A stretch of DNA of 64,000 bases. Origin: Baylisascaris procyonis (lineage: Eukaryota > Nematoda > Chromadorea > Rhabditida > Ascarididae). The DNA lies in assembly GCA_037389465.1 (NCBI GenBank), contig JAZARR010000070.1, positions 310,001-374,000 on the forward strand, written 5' to 3'. Below are positions 26,001-37,856 of this stretch, piece by piece. Numbering within the stretch: position 1 is the stretch's first letter; every line of letters starts with the position of its first letter. The notes under the pieces were generated by a model that saw nothing but the letters and a program-made list of their open reading frames with translations, ran no database searches and had not been told where the DNA came from. Position numbers and translations under genes: made by a program.

Positions 26001-29000
26001 GATATTGGCTGATCTTCGGAGAAGGGTTTCACACATCTATAAAGCTCAAGTGGCATTTCCACAGCGACCACGTGGACTTTCCATAGTGGATCTTCATTTC
26101 TCCTCCTCTTTAATAATGAAATAAAAATAAGTAAATAATATAAAAGAACATACATGTATCCATCCAAGAGTGATAAGGTTGTGTGCATCTTGATAAGCGA
26201 ACACCTCCTCTTCATTGTGCGTATCACAACTATCAGATGCCCCGCTCTGTTTTGGTACAACCGCATGTGTGATCCGACACACACCATAACTCATCTATAA
26301 TATCAATACACATTTCCACACAGTCACTGAATGCCCTACCTGCATGGGTACGAAAAATAGAAACTGATAAGACAACAAAAACAAAAAGAGTAACTATGGC
26401 CACAACGAAATCGAGACATTTTCACTCACAAAGTGCGCCACTTCGAATCTTCTGTCTACTCCGAAGGTTTGCCTATTGAATACTGAATACCTAGCTTATC
26501 GCTGGAACGTTGACAATAAACATTCCATTGAATATATCTAGTATGGAACTCATATTGGTTACAATTATTCCCCACTAGTACAAAAAAGTTTATTTGTGCC
26601 TTAAAGATTGCAGCATCATCTCTACTACTTTATAAAAACAGCCCTGATAAAGGAAAAAAAAATTGGGTTAAAAGGTTCGTGTGGTATTGCAGCTAATCGA
26701 CGTTTTCCGGGCAAAGAAAGACAACGCTGCCCACACAATAAACCCGTAACATTAAACCATAATAATATATAGATAAACGACTCCATTTCAGATACATCCC
26801 TGACCTACTTAAACTATGCTTGCTTGCATAACGTCCTATTTCCCAAAAAAAGTGCCGAAAAAAGGAGCTAACCAAACTTCGCCTCTTATAAACAGACGTT
26901 CCTTATAACCTTGGCAGAAGCCACATCAAACGATGTTCCCTTCCATCAATATTCATCGGTGGCGAAAATCAATGACTTAAGAATCGAGCCGGTTCACTGG
27001 TATACAGATTAGCCCTAAATTATCTAAACTAACCAACACAGTGGAACTCAATGCTTTTGCAGTTCCCCTTTATTCCCATATACAACGGGAAAATTCATTT
27101 CAGAACCACTCTCATAAAACCTTACCATAAATGCACACTACCCATATATTTGAAATTAAAAATTTAGATTGAAAAAGCATGCTCACCCTTAAGAGTAAAG
27201 GAAGACGAATGTGAAAAAAGTTTAAAAAACACCTGCCTCCAATCCAGATGAGAAACACCATATTCTTCACACCTATCTCTATAAAGACAATCAGCGGACC
27301 TACCATCCATCCTACCCATTACCCAATCATCCCCCTTTTCCCCAACAATTACCTATCGTTATCACAATGCTGTTTAGCCGGCAATGCAACCCAGCAATGT
27401 TTGAAAGTGCAAAAAACGAACCGGAGCGCCACAAAGAATGGCGCATGTTTCGATATTGGCATCAGTGTTGCGATTGGCGAGAGCAGCGAATTTCTCGATT
27501 AATTTTCCAGCAACAATCAACGGGTGTTCCCGGCGCATTTCTTCCTCATACGAGCTACTGAAATCTCTTCCTTAGAGAACATATATCCGTGACGCGTATC
27601 TTCCTAACCCATATAAACCCAGGACGGTCGTGATCGATACTGCACATGGATCATCATTACCGCAGTAGTGATTATAACCACAAAAAAAGATCTGTTGCTG
27701 GTTGGTCGCCGACTCAAAACCATTTCAGTGACCACTAATAGCGCTCCGGAAAGGCGGTAAGTACCCATAGAAACTATCGACGCTTACCATAGATGAGCAC
27801 ATACTTCCAATATTCTTATATATTAGTAATGTCAACCACCAATCGACAAGTGAGAAATCGCCGGCGGAAAAAAAAAACTTTTCCGTTTCCCCTCTTCATT
27901 TTCCTAATATTTTTTCTTTCCAACTGTAATCTTAGTGTAAAATCGAGTTGTGATATGCAAATATTTGTTGCTAATACTGTTAGAGTATCTTCATTCACCC
28001 TGTCCCACCGCGCTTCACCTTTTTCAGGGTATGTTCTCACAGAACAAATTTTAAACTTTATTTTATTGTCGGTGAAATGTTTTTGATAAACTAGGTATTT
28101 TCCTTCTATACAAGAATTAACCTTAAATTTGCATCGTGATGAAATTCTTTCACTATAATTCGTGAAAAGAAAGATTTGTTAACCCAAAATTGATGAGAGA
28201 CAACTACCATAAAAATCAGGTTTCGGAACTTAGTATCTAAAATGGTACTTTATGAAGTCGAAATTCTGAAACGTTCAAACCACATCCACCCAAAAAAAAA
28301 AAAAGAAAATTCGCTTCCTACAATTATAATTCCACGAACTCTTCGTGTCACAACAACTGTACAAAACTACTCCGCGGAAGGAAAGCACTTTTCAGATTCC
28401 ATCTCACATCCACTTGCCGCTTGCAAATACCGCGCAATTTTTGGAAAGATAACTCCTTATCAAATATTCTTTGTGGGGGGGGGGGAAGGGAGGGGGAGGA
28501 GGGGATGAGGTAGGGAAGAGAAGGGAACCGAAGGCAGATGGAGTGATACCCAAAACTACAAAAACTTTTCACTTAGCTCTATCATTACCACCCAAATATC
28601 AACATAAATTCCAATAAAACAAAACACCACCCCACCTCATCATGAATATAAAATACGCGCAGCTGCATCAGAAGAATCCTGGTACAAACAAAAAGATTAT
28701 TTCCTGCTTATAGGCCCCTTCTTAAATCTATGCAAATTGATTTTTAAAACCAATCAAACTTAAGATCACCCACTAGAATAAATAAATGAAAGCAAATACA
28801 GGTAAACAATAACTTCCAATTAAAAGTAAACCTGGTAGATCGAGGAAGATTACGAGCAGGTGGCACCGGTTTAATACGACTGTCGAGTTGATCAAACATA
28901 ATGTGATCAGTGGATACACTTGGATCCACTAACGGTCTGATGCCGGATTCGTTTTTGAGCGAAGAAGGTTTTCGTGCATTTAATGCCTCCTTCTCCTTCT

Positions 29001-31383
29001 GAAATGAAAAGTGATAGAAAGATTTCTCACAGTGGAAAAGACATCTTAAAAAATGCAAAACCCATATAAGAAAGTATGCAAACTGAAAAGGACCTGCTAG
29101 AACTCATCTATTTTTGTAATTAAATACCCCAAAAAATTAGCGTTTTTCTACCTCTCAACGAAATATAGAAAACTCCACCCAAGTTCTATCACAACACAAA
29201 TAAACCGCTCCTCAATCAAATCCAAAGTGCGTAAGTTCGAAACTCATGAAAGCCCCAGCAGGAATATCAGCACAGTTTTAAATATTTTCTTCCCCAAGTG
29301 AAGCAAAATAAACAAATAAACAAATAAAATAAAACCTACCGAATTATCTTTGTTTAGATGTTTTACTAGCAGGCAGCTGTCACAGTAAAATGGACCACTA
29401 TAGAAATGCCTAAATAATCGAAAGGTAATCCCTTCCCACTAGCTCTCGATTCTTTGATAAAGCAACTAAAGGACCACGAGGGAATTCGATCATTACAAGG
29501 AAAATTTCACAAAATTAAGTTTAGAAAGGAATTAGAAACAGAAAAGAATCCAGCTTTCCACCCTTTCTCCATCTATGTGATCCTCAACAGCTATCTCCTA
29601 ATCTATTAGTAAGATTTGGGTCGTTTCTGGTTCACCTTCGCGGCCGAAAACCTATCGAAGATACGGCCTTGCCTAATTGAGCATCGAATGCAATTGCATG
29701 TTTCGTTCCACTTGCTAATATAACTAATCTAATCCTCCCAATTAATATTCCCGATTCAAAATTTTTCAAAAATAATCGCTATAAACGAATTTAAATCTTA
29801 CAATAAAAAAATTAAAACATCTTACAAGCATCGCTTCTCGTTGAATTTTCTCTTGTTCCAATTGTGCACGAGCGCGTTTTGCATCATCGTCGAACACATT
29901 CTTCAAGCGCACCTTTAACTGCTCGGCATTCTCGATTGCCTTATGTAGTAATGCCTCTGCTTTACTCTTCTCCGCTGATACGAAACCTTTATAGTTCTTG
30001 TGCTTCGGCAATTCTTCAATTGCCAGACTGCAATTACTTATCACTGATAAGAAAATATTCAATTACAGTTGTCATATCAGTCTATAAAATCAAAAACAAA
30101 TCCCACTTATCTTCATCCACAACTATCAGTGATTGATTCTGTATATAAATATCACTTAAACATCAAGCCAAAGATAGTGCCAAAACATTCTCGCATATCG
30201 CCTTATCACTGTTTCCTCTAAGCATATAGCTTGCAACGATTACTTAGCTTACCTTTTAGAATTCAACAGCACACCTTTTGCAAACTCAACCCACCTTAGC
30301 ATTACACCTGTGACAAATGATTTCCCATCGATACAAAAAGAAAAAATTACCTCACAAAGCGCATGTAATAAATAAATGCCTTCTCGAAATCGCTATCTTG
30401 TAGGCAATAACCGGCTGCACGATACATCTCGTTCAAACTGCGATAATACCTGCAACTAACGACAATAAATTAAGCATTATTTCCAATTTATTAGACCTAA
30501 AGAAAGCAACATCTCCAATGCCCGAATCTTCCTTCAATCATGGGCAAATACTCCTTACTCGAAATAAACTTCATAAAGAAACCTTATTTCATATCAAAGC
30601 TAGAAAATCAGCTATAAGAGGCTCCTAAAAAAAGCAAATATTATTCGTTCGTGGAAGATCCCCCACCCTCTTTAGCGTTCTTTGCACCTACTAAACCTCT
30701 TCTTTCGATGAAGATCACATGGTGAAATTGCTCCAATACCTTATGCACACCTGTTTAGTAAAAAATGTTGTTATTTCTCATACGCAGTAAATGCACCGAA
30801 CTAAGTCAACGTCAGCAAACCTTCAAAAAGGCAGACGAGCACTGCACTTAAACGAAACTAAAACTGAGTGGAATGGAAGGATGTCCACAAAATTCACTGT
30901 CTCCCGCCATATGAACATTTTCGATCGCTATGCTCCTATAAGGCAACAAACAGTTGTGTTGCGCTATAAGATTACTGGAAAAAAAGTAATGGGATATTGG
31001 CTAAGTTTATTTAGTGAACAAGCGAAAACTTGGTGCGAGAAAAAAAAATTTTACATGGACAGGACTATGAACGTTTTTCTTCACCTTTTATCGCCTTTCC
31101 GGACACATCAAGTAAGGCAAACATCATCTTTCTTTAAAAAAAAGTTATAATGTTCACTTTCTTTAAACCTCAAGAAAATAACCTCACATTCCAGAAACGT
31201 TTCATTGAATATATGCCTTCGATTTAAATTTTTTTATTAAAGATAACAATCAAGTTTTCAAATTGCCTATAAAATTTAGGTACACCTGCCTAAGATTTCA
31301 AAAGAGGGATTCTTTTCAAAGAATAATAGTGATCTCGTTCTGATTCCACCCACTCCTATCAAATGCGGCTATTTTAATAACTC

Positions 31384-31444
<61 letters not shown>

Positions 31445-31762
31445 GAAATAGAATATTTAAGTTTCTAGAAGGAAACTCAAATTTCATATTGGAAACTTAT
31501 ACTCCTAATTCAACAAACTAAATCAACAAAATAAGAAATCATAATCCAAAAGTATATTAATTATACCTTACCGGGAAAGTATATTAATTATATCTTATAT
31601 AAAAAGAAATAATTAATTATATACCTTACCCAGTAAGGTATATAATTAAGGCACTCACCTATTGATGGGTATAGCTGAGTTGACATTGTGCGGTGTAGCC
31701 ATCCTCAAAAGTGTACGCATTCGCTCAGCTGGATCCAACAATAAGTGCATATCGCACGCCAT
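23090..31762 (-). CDS. STAMBP: AMSH/STAMBP-type K63-specific JAMM deubiquitinase
   Basis: Eight exons: 31762-31659, 30449-30351, 30027-29826, 28998-28832, 27557-27422, 26294-26154, 25227-25115 and 23246-23090. They give 372 aa plus TGA (human about 424). Residues 1-100 are the USP8-dimerisation/MIT-like helical domain ([26 protein letters not shown]). A charged coiled coil follows ([17 protein letters not shown]), then a proline-rich linker [11 protein letters not shown], which may be a weak STAM-SH3 site. The C-terminal half is the JAMM metalloprotease: catalytic Glu in [10 protein letters not shown], zinc ligands in [17 protein letters not shown], then LHTH, and the second zinc site in CHQSGFHPH. 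All the expected ligands are present, so it should be active. AMSH trims Lys63-linked ubiquitin from cargo at ESCRT-0 endosomes. The last intron (25114-23247) holds the large 23-bp minisatellite. The last exon uses a TTTAAG acceptor. Confidence 0.96.
23341..24609. repeat. 23-bp minisatellite, ~55 copies, in the last STAMBP intron
   Basis: The unit is GGGCAGCAAAATGATAAAAA plus TTT. Common variants are AATAAT for AATGAT, GGGTAGC for GGGCAGC, GACAAA for GATAAA, and GCGAAGTGAT at about 23351, 23951, 24271 and 24364. Blocks of GAT-type and AAT-type units alternate, which shows higher-order duplication. On the minus strand the unit lacks stops in all three frames, so three overlapping open frames of 400-440 codons arise. 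They are artefacts of the repeat. Confidence 0.97.
31384..31442. repeat. (TA)n array in STAMBP intron 1
   Basis: TA array with one TATGTA interruption, about 220 bp inside the intron from the exon 1 donor. Confidence 0.95.
31614..31648. repeat. Perfect 16-bp inverted repeat in STAMBP intron 1
   Basis: TAATTATATACCTTAC (31614-31629) and its exact complement (31633-31648) flank the loop CCA. Related words (AGTATATTAATTATA, ACCTTACC) occur upstream at about 31550-31600, so this is part of a small repeat cluster just inside exon 1's donor. Confidence 0.85.
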
Positions 31763-34700
31763 GTTCGCACCTTACATTTACTTCTTATAACCTTAGAAAA
31801 ACATTAGATAAACGAACAAAACGACGAACGCACTACGATAAATTTCTTCGTTAATAGTATAAATATTCTTATCGAAGTTTTATAATCAAAACGATTTAGT
31901 GTCGCTATGCACTGAAATTTGAAACAAAGATTGAAATGACACGTACTATTCGACTTACTACAAAGTGGGCTACCTATATATAAGTTGATTTCAAGATTAT
32001 GCAAAGGCTATCGAAACAACAATAAAAAACGCTATACCATAACACCTATTCGACATTAAATAACCTAACTACATAAGGAAGTCGCTCTCAAAACATTCAT
32101 CTCGGCACCACACTCCCATAGCAAACATTCACTCATTCCAAACCGAATTTTTCAGCGATAAGAAATATACTAAATAATAAAAACAAATAACTAGCAATGA
32201 TTGACTTACACCATAGAATATAATTATTTCATGACAATGAGCATAGCTCATCCGGAAAGTGTACGTCTCCGGAAAGAGCATGGCATCCGGGAAAAATAGA
32301 ATCATCGGGATATCGATCCTTATAATGAGGTAATGCTATGCCCATTGCAAAATAAATGCAAAACGCATGAAGTGGACTATGGGATACGTAACGATAAAAA
32401 TGCTGGAAAGGAAACGATACAGCTGTTTGATTTGGAATGCGAATGAACGATGAAAGCTATGCAAAGCAATGGCTTTATAAACGTTCTCTCAGGTATTTGA
32501 AAAAAAAAATTAAAACATATTATTTAAACACCTGCCTTCCCATCAAATAAAACATAAAATTTTCACTAAAATTAACTACCGATCGCTGTGCGAAAACCAT
32601 CCATATAAGGTGGAACCTTTACGGGAGGCGAACCGCACATCAAATAATACGCACTTGCAAACTTTCCTACATCATGCTCCCCCTTCCCGCCTCCCTCTAC
32701 TCCAGTTGTGATGATTCAAACAAATATGCTACTATACTAGCGGTTTCAATACTGTATTACAGTAGCCATCGTATTTCCTCTACAGTAATACTTTAAAAAA
32801 GATTTAGACTTTTGCACATCGAAGATCACAACGAAGACTTCCGTAATGATTGACCCACTCAGCAGAGTTTAACATTAATAATGGGTCATGTAAATAAGCT
32901 AATAAGCCTCATCGGTTGCTAACCAATGCTAAAAGATCATAGTCAGTCGTTTTAAACCGATAGCTCTCATAGCTACCCGAAATAATTACATACCTATAAA
33001 GGTAAGTACCTTGTTCACGTCGGGAAATGAAATAGTTTTGCAAGCTGCAGTTTACTTCATTTCATCTCAAAAGCGCATAATCTCAGTGATAATTTCTTTC
33101 TACGTAAGCAAAAAAAAAAAAAACATTCACCTTCTTAGGAAATACACCTTTGCATTGACTCATCAAAGTTAGCGTAAATAAATAAAATCAATATAAAGTG
33201 CCACAAAAGATGATAAACCTTTAGTAATAAATTACTACCAAGTTGTACTTAATTGCGAGGTGAAATTAAGTGCAATAAAATATTAAAACAATTAAAAACA
33301 ATATAGTATTTAAATATAAGCAATTATGTTAATGAATCGAAAGAATAGCCTTATATTAAATAAATACATCCAACACTTCATTATCGGTCTCAAGTAGATA
33401 CATAATGAGCAAATAAAACACTGAAGGGCCTATATAAACGACTAGATAAAATAAATAAACCTCCCGATGAAACAAAACCGGCTGCAACCAAAAATGTAGG
33501 TAGCACATCTATCGCTCGAATCATACTGAGCGAAACAGTGTCAGTAACGTTAGAGAACTCATGAGCTCGTTTCTTGGCAAAATTCCAAACGACATCAACG
33601 GTATAATGAACATCGTGGCAAGATCCTTAGCAAACTTTAGAAGCCTAATAACCCAACTCAACCCACCAACACTCGTTAATGTGAATATGGGAAAACGAGG
33701 ACAGGGAAAACCTCCCCGATGACCCAGTTTTCCACTGGCCAACCAAAGTGAAGGACTTTTCGGCATCTGTAACTATATTTACCTGCTTTTACGACTGGGG
33801 GCACCACCTGAAAATTCACATAGGAAGCCACTTATACTAACTTATACTCATCTAATCCCGTAGCTCCAGCTTCATTGGCCCTATCAAGTCGAAACTGCAT
33901 AGGTGCATTGCTCGTAACGAAGTACTACAACAGCTGGACACAGGTGCGCACTACATTAGATCTGATGTTTTGCCGGAAGTGCTGAATCACCTTCACCGGA
34001 GTTCATGATTATGTCCTGTAACCTGACCTAATGAAACGCTGAAGATCCTATATAAACGTCTAGATAAAATAAATAAACCTCCCGATGAAACTAAACCGCC
34101 TGCAATCGGCTCATACTGAGCAATACAGTGTTAGTAACGTTAGAGAATTCATGAGCTCGTTTCTTGGCAAAATTCCAAATAATATGAACGGTATAATGAA
34201 CATCGCTGCAAGATCTTTATCAAACCTTTGCAGCCTAATAAACCAACCCAAATCATCGAAAACCGCTTGTTATCTGTGAATATCCTAAAACGAGGGCATG
34301 GAATCCCTCCCCGATGGTTTTCCTCAAGTGTCCTCCATCCAGGCTGGCAATAATGTGGTTTTCCAATCTAAGGGTGAGCCCCAACCAACGTAACGGTTAC
34401 TGGAACAGATACCTTATACCTACTTCCGCCATGCACAATTCTTATCGCAAACTTCTGGGGACATCCGTATAAAGCGTGTAATATACGAAGTTCAAAATGC
34501 TAACGAGGTTTCAATTCGATCATTAAGCTTGACATGGATTTCGACGTATCGATCCCACCGTCCAAGATTTCAATCTAATGGGAAAAATGGGAACCACAAC
34601 CAGCTAACATCGAAGGTAAATCTCCCTCCTGCAAAATAAAATGGCTCTGGAGAGAGAATAATATTTCTCTCGTCTGCTTTGTTGAATTGCCCCTCATTAG

Positions 34701-35732
34701 CTTTCACCAAGTGTCCTCCACCTAGGCTGTCAGTAACGCTTGGCAACCCAAGAGTGAGCACCAACCGACGTAAATCGAACATATCTTTACTTGAAGGCAC
34801 CTAAGAAACAAGATGAAGGAATATTAACCGATTAGAAAGTACACAGCAAAACCAAATACAGAGACTTCCTCTCTCCTTGGTGATCTCTAAACACACTTCA
34901 TTTAAATTCATATTATACACAACTATTACTGTTTATGCTTTATGAACAATCCACATACTTATATAATACTTCAAGGATCACCTTTGTTGAGAAGAACATC
35001 ACTGACAACAGGTTCGTTATAACATTTAATAAACATCATAAAACAAATAAAAATAATTGAGAAGGCAATCAAATAATATTTTTTTTTTTTAAATGATTTA
35101 CTGCACTCTATAACTAATCGAAAAATATAAAATAACTAATCAAAAAAAAAAACGAATTTTCCATTGAAAACAAAAAATGGCACAAATAAATCGAATATTT
35201 TAGGGGGCAATGCCGATTTATCAACACGCTAAAAGCTACGAGAAAAAAATGGAATGCACAAATTGCGCAATGAATGCAGCCAACTTAAAAAAAAAATCAA
35301 AAATATGATTTAAAGATTCTAAGAGAAAATTTTGTTTAAAAAACTTTTTTAAAAAATTAAAGCAAATAGATTTTAAAAAAGTTTAAAAAATTTCTGCATA
35401 AATAATCTCTTAGCGATAAAAAATTCTTTTTTGTTAAAACTCTATAAAGTCATAACACATAGAACCCCCTATTTCCCACTCCACCTCTGACTAAAACAAT
35501 CTCGCTCACAATGACCAAATATCTCTTAAACAACCACCCTGCCTACACTAAAAGGACGGATACCCTACCAAATAAAGCTAAGCTTATCTTATACCAATAT
35601 TTCCGGTTCCATACTACCTAACGATTACCTTTAGTGCCTTTCTTAGTGGGAAACAGTATCGACCACCGATCATAACAGCATATCTCCAACTATTAGATGA
35701 GAGAATCGATAAATAAAATATTACATTTAAGT
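31763..35732. other. Intergenic between STAMBP and ATG12
   Basis: About 4 kb without a recognised gene. GTGCGAAC separates the STAMBP ATG from an AAG (8 nt), then AT-rich DNA follows. The 33.4-34.8 kb part holds the degenerate direct repeats. Confidence 0.5.
33418..34800. repeat. Two ~300-bp degenerate direct repeats, 615 bp apart, plus a third shared block
   Basis: About 33418-33721 and 34036-34316 share CTATATAAACG(A/T)CTAGATA, AATAAATAAACCTCCCGATG, TGAGCTCGTTTCTTGGCAAA and GGTATAATGAACATCG, at roughly 85 percent identity by eye. Another block (AAGTGTCCTCCA...AGGCTG...ACCAAC) is shared by about 34323-34390 and 34700-34772. No intact open frame was found. An old tandem duplication or the remains of LTR-type sequence would fit. 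Confidence 0.65.
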
Positions 35733-36720
35733 TCAACCCCAAGCATTCATTTTACTATAATGAAGCACAAGTTTTGAGTCGGCAGATGCGAAACATTCGA
35801 CGAGATTAGCGAGTGTCTGATCGGGTGAAGGTGCAAAACATTGATTCACATATAGGAATACACTTTCGTTTGCATCCACCTGTAATACAAAATACTCCCT
35901 TCCGTTTCCATATATAATCTAAATTTGCCTCTAATCTCAACTGAAGTCAGGAAAAAACCTTTTAGGCAAACGCTTTCACAATGCTTCCGGTAACCTGACT
36001 CAAGCTTCTCTCAATCAGGTGTTTTTATATTCGGAACCTTTGGCATCTAGTTACATACCTGTAAGGTGCACAATTGAATGCCAAGGACTGGTTCCGAGGA
36101 CAGTCACGTGAAAAATAGTGACAGCTGATTTCGTATGACGTTATGCTACGCGTGCATAGGCAGAAGTCTAAAATCAAAAGGTGTGTTCCTCGTTCGCCGT
36201 TGACGTACTTGAAACGATTTGCACCGAAAGGAAAGAGGGTAAAGTGCGCTCCTCCGCAAAAAAAACCGACAACCATAGGATTGTCCACCTGCCCCAAAAA
36301 TAGTACGTTACAAATGCAAGGTACATAAATTTTTTAAAACCTTTCTGCACTGCAACCAACCCAGATATGAAGGTGGAAATGAGGAGGTACCAGTGTTTTT
36401 CTTTAAAATTACCACAAAAGACACTTATGAGACCTGAGTATCACCACGTCGTATCACTATACGATAAACAATGTTTAGCTTATTACCACTACCATTTCAT
36501 TGCTCAATATTTAGTAATAACATGCAACTCATATTTACTCTCAAAGCCAAAACATCAATTCCACAAACCTCCAATCAAATGTTGTTACCTTGAGATACTG
36601 TCGAACGAATGCTGTCAATTCGGCGATCGTTTTCTTCGAATCAACGACCCATTTGCTTTGTTTCATAATTGGCGCATCACCTACCGCCTTCAAGAGGATC
36701 TCCACTTTGCCCGCACTCAT
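35733..36720 (-). CDS. ATG12: ATG12 ubiquitin-like autophagy modifier, very short form
   Basis: Two exons, 36720-36589 and 35879-35733, give 92 aa. The protein is almost only the ubiquitin fold: [16 protein letters not shown] begins the first strand, then [15 protein letters not shown] and [12 protein letters not shown], ending in the C-terminal glycine that ATG7/ATG10 activate and join to ATG5. ATG12-ATG5 acts with ATG16 as the E3 for lipidation of ATG8. Human ATG12 (140 aa) has an N-terminal tail that is missing here. The exon is open upstream to an acceptor (36757, ...TTTTTCAG), so the start could lie in an earlier exon; the Met at 36720 is the first one after that acceptor in this frame. 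The SPT small-subunit gene lies 0.6 kb upstream on the same strand. Confidence 0.95.
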
Positions 36721-37321
36721 TTCCACACCAATCCAGATAACACCTCGATACCGTAAACTGAAAAATAATATTCCCATTCTTTGTTATGCAATTCATCCGC
36801 TTAAATAAACTCCTATTATATTCGAATATTAAACCATACATAAATCAATAAGAACTTCACAAACATAGCAAAGAAATCTTGTAGATAAAGACTTCACGAC
36901 GATATAAGAGCAGCAGTCTATTGCATAACGCATCCGGAGCTGAAATAAAAGTGACAGCACGGAGGAAAGACTCCGAAGGACAGCTGAAACTTTTGTTCTT
37001 GAAGTTTTCAACGCAGTAATAAGTGGTCGTTCAGGTGACTTTATATAACCTCAACAATTTCCTATTAAGATTCGACGACCTCAGCGATATTCGTAGACCT
37101 CTTCGAGAAAAAAACTCACACCTCTTCACGATCCTTTATAAATGGATTTTAGTCAAATCCTTAAGTACCGCGTCCTGTTTCCAGTATCCCATATATTTGA
37201 TTTATAATCCTACCTGTCTTGGGTCCTAAGTACTGCAATCTGGATTCCTCAAAAAATTGACGGTGATTAAAATCCATAAAATAAATAGATTACTTTAAAT
37301 AACATACTCGATTGAAACGAC

Positions 37322-37825
37322 TCAAAAGATAGGAATGACGATATAGATGAAAGCGATGAAGATGCCAAAACACGTGACGACGAAAGTGTTAAAGATTGCC
37401 CTTTCCCAAGGCTCTAGCATATAAAGACCCGTGATGAGGCAATATTGTAGATAATACCAATCAAGTCCTTTCGATACCTTTGACTGAAAAAAAAAAAAAT
37501 TAAACTGTCAGCACATGAAGTCATCAACTTAGACACACCAAGACACTAGCTTCACTATAGAAACGAGAAAAATTTCATCTATTTCAAGTAAATTAAGAAA
37601 ACAGTTAAGATTTATGAGCACCTCGCAGGTTCTAGCTAAATGGACGAAACGTCTATCGACTCCTTTTCCTTTCTGGCTCCTCAAGTAAGCTGCTCCTCTT
37701 ATCCCCTCCCCCCCCCCCCCTGATCGCAAGCAAAATACAAAAAAGACAAAATGCACAAATACCTTTTCAACGTTCTCTGTGGTGACAGTAGTTTCCAACT
37801 TATCGGCCGAATTGACCATCACCAT
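37322..37825 (-). CDS. SPTSSA: Small activating subunit of serine palmitoyltransferase (ssSPT)
   Basis: Two exons, 37825-37763 and 37483-37322, give 74 aa. The core LDWYYLQYCLITGLYMLEPW followed by ERAIFNTFVV is the signature of the ssSPT family (vertebrate SPTSSA/SPTSSB: ...FYYQYLLVTALYMLEPWER...). The C-terminal half is very hydrophobic (FGIFIAFIYIVIPIF) and probably membrane-embedded in the ER. The family binds the SPTLC1/SPTLC2 dimer and strongly stimulates condensation of serine with palmitoyl-CoA, the first step of sphingolipid synthesis; its residues influence acyl-CoA choice. Two in-frame Met codons (MVMV) open the frame; the first was taken. Vertebrate A and B paralogues cannot be told apart from this sequence, so the symbol means family only. 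The single intron holds a run of about fifteen C. Confidence 0.93.
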
Positions 37826-37856
37826 ACAGCGTACAATTCACTTCCTTCAATGCCAG

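Noticed and set aside
27248..27561. Plus-strand frames [20 protein letters not shown] and neighbours
   Set aside because: Antisense shadow of the STAMBP exon encoding [10 protein letters not shown].
30791..31150. 119-residue plus-strand open frame
   Set aside because: Antisense in STAMBP intron 1; basic and low in complexity toward the end, with no recognisable family.
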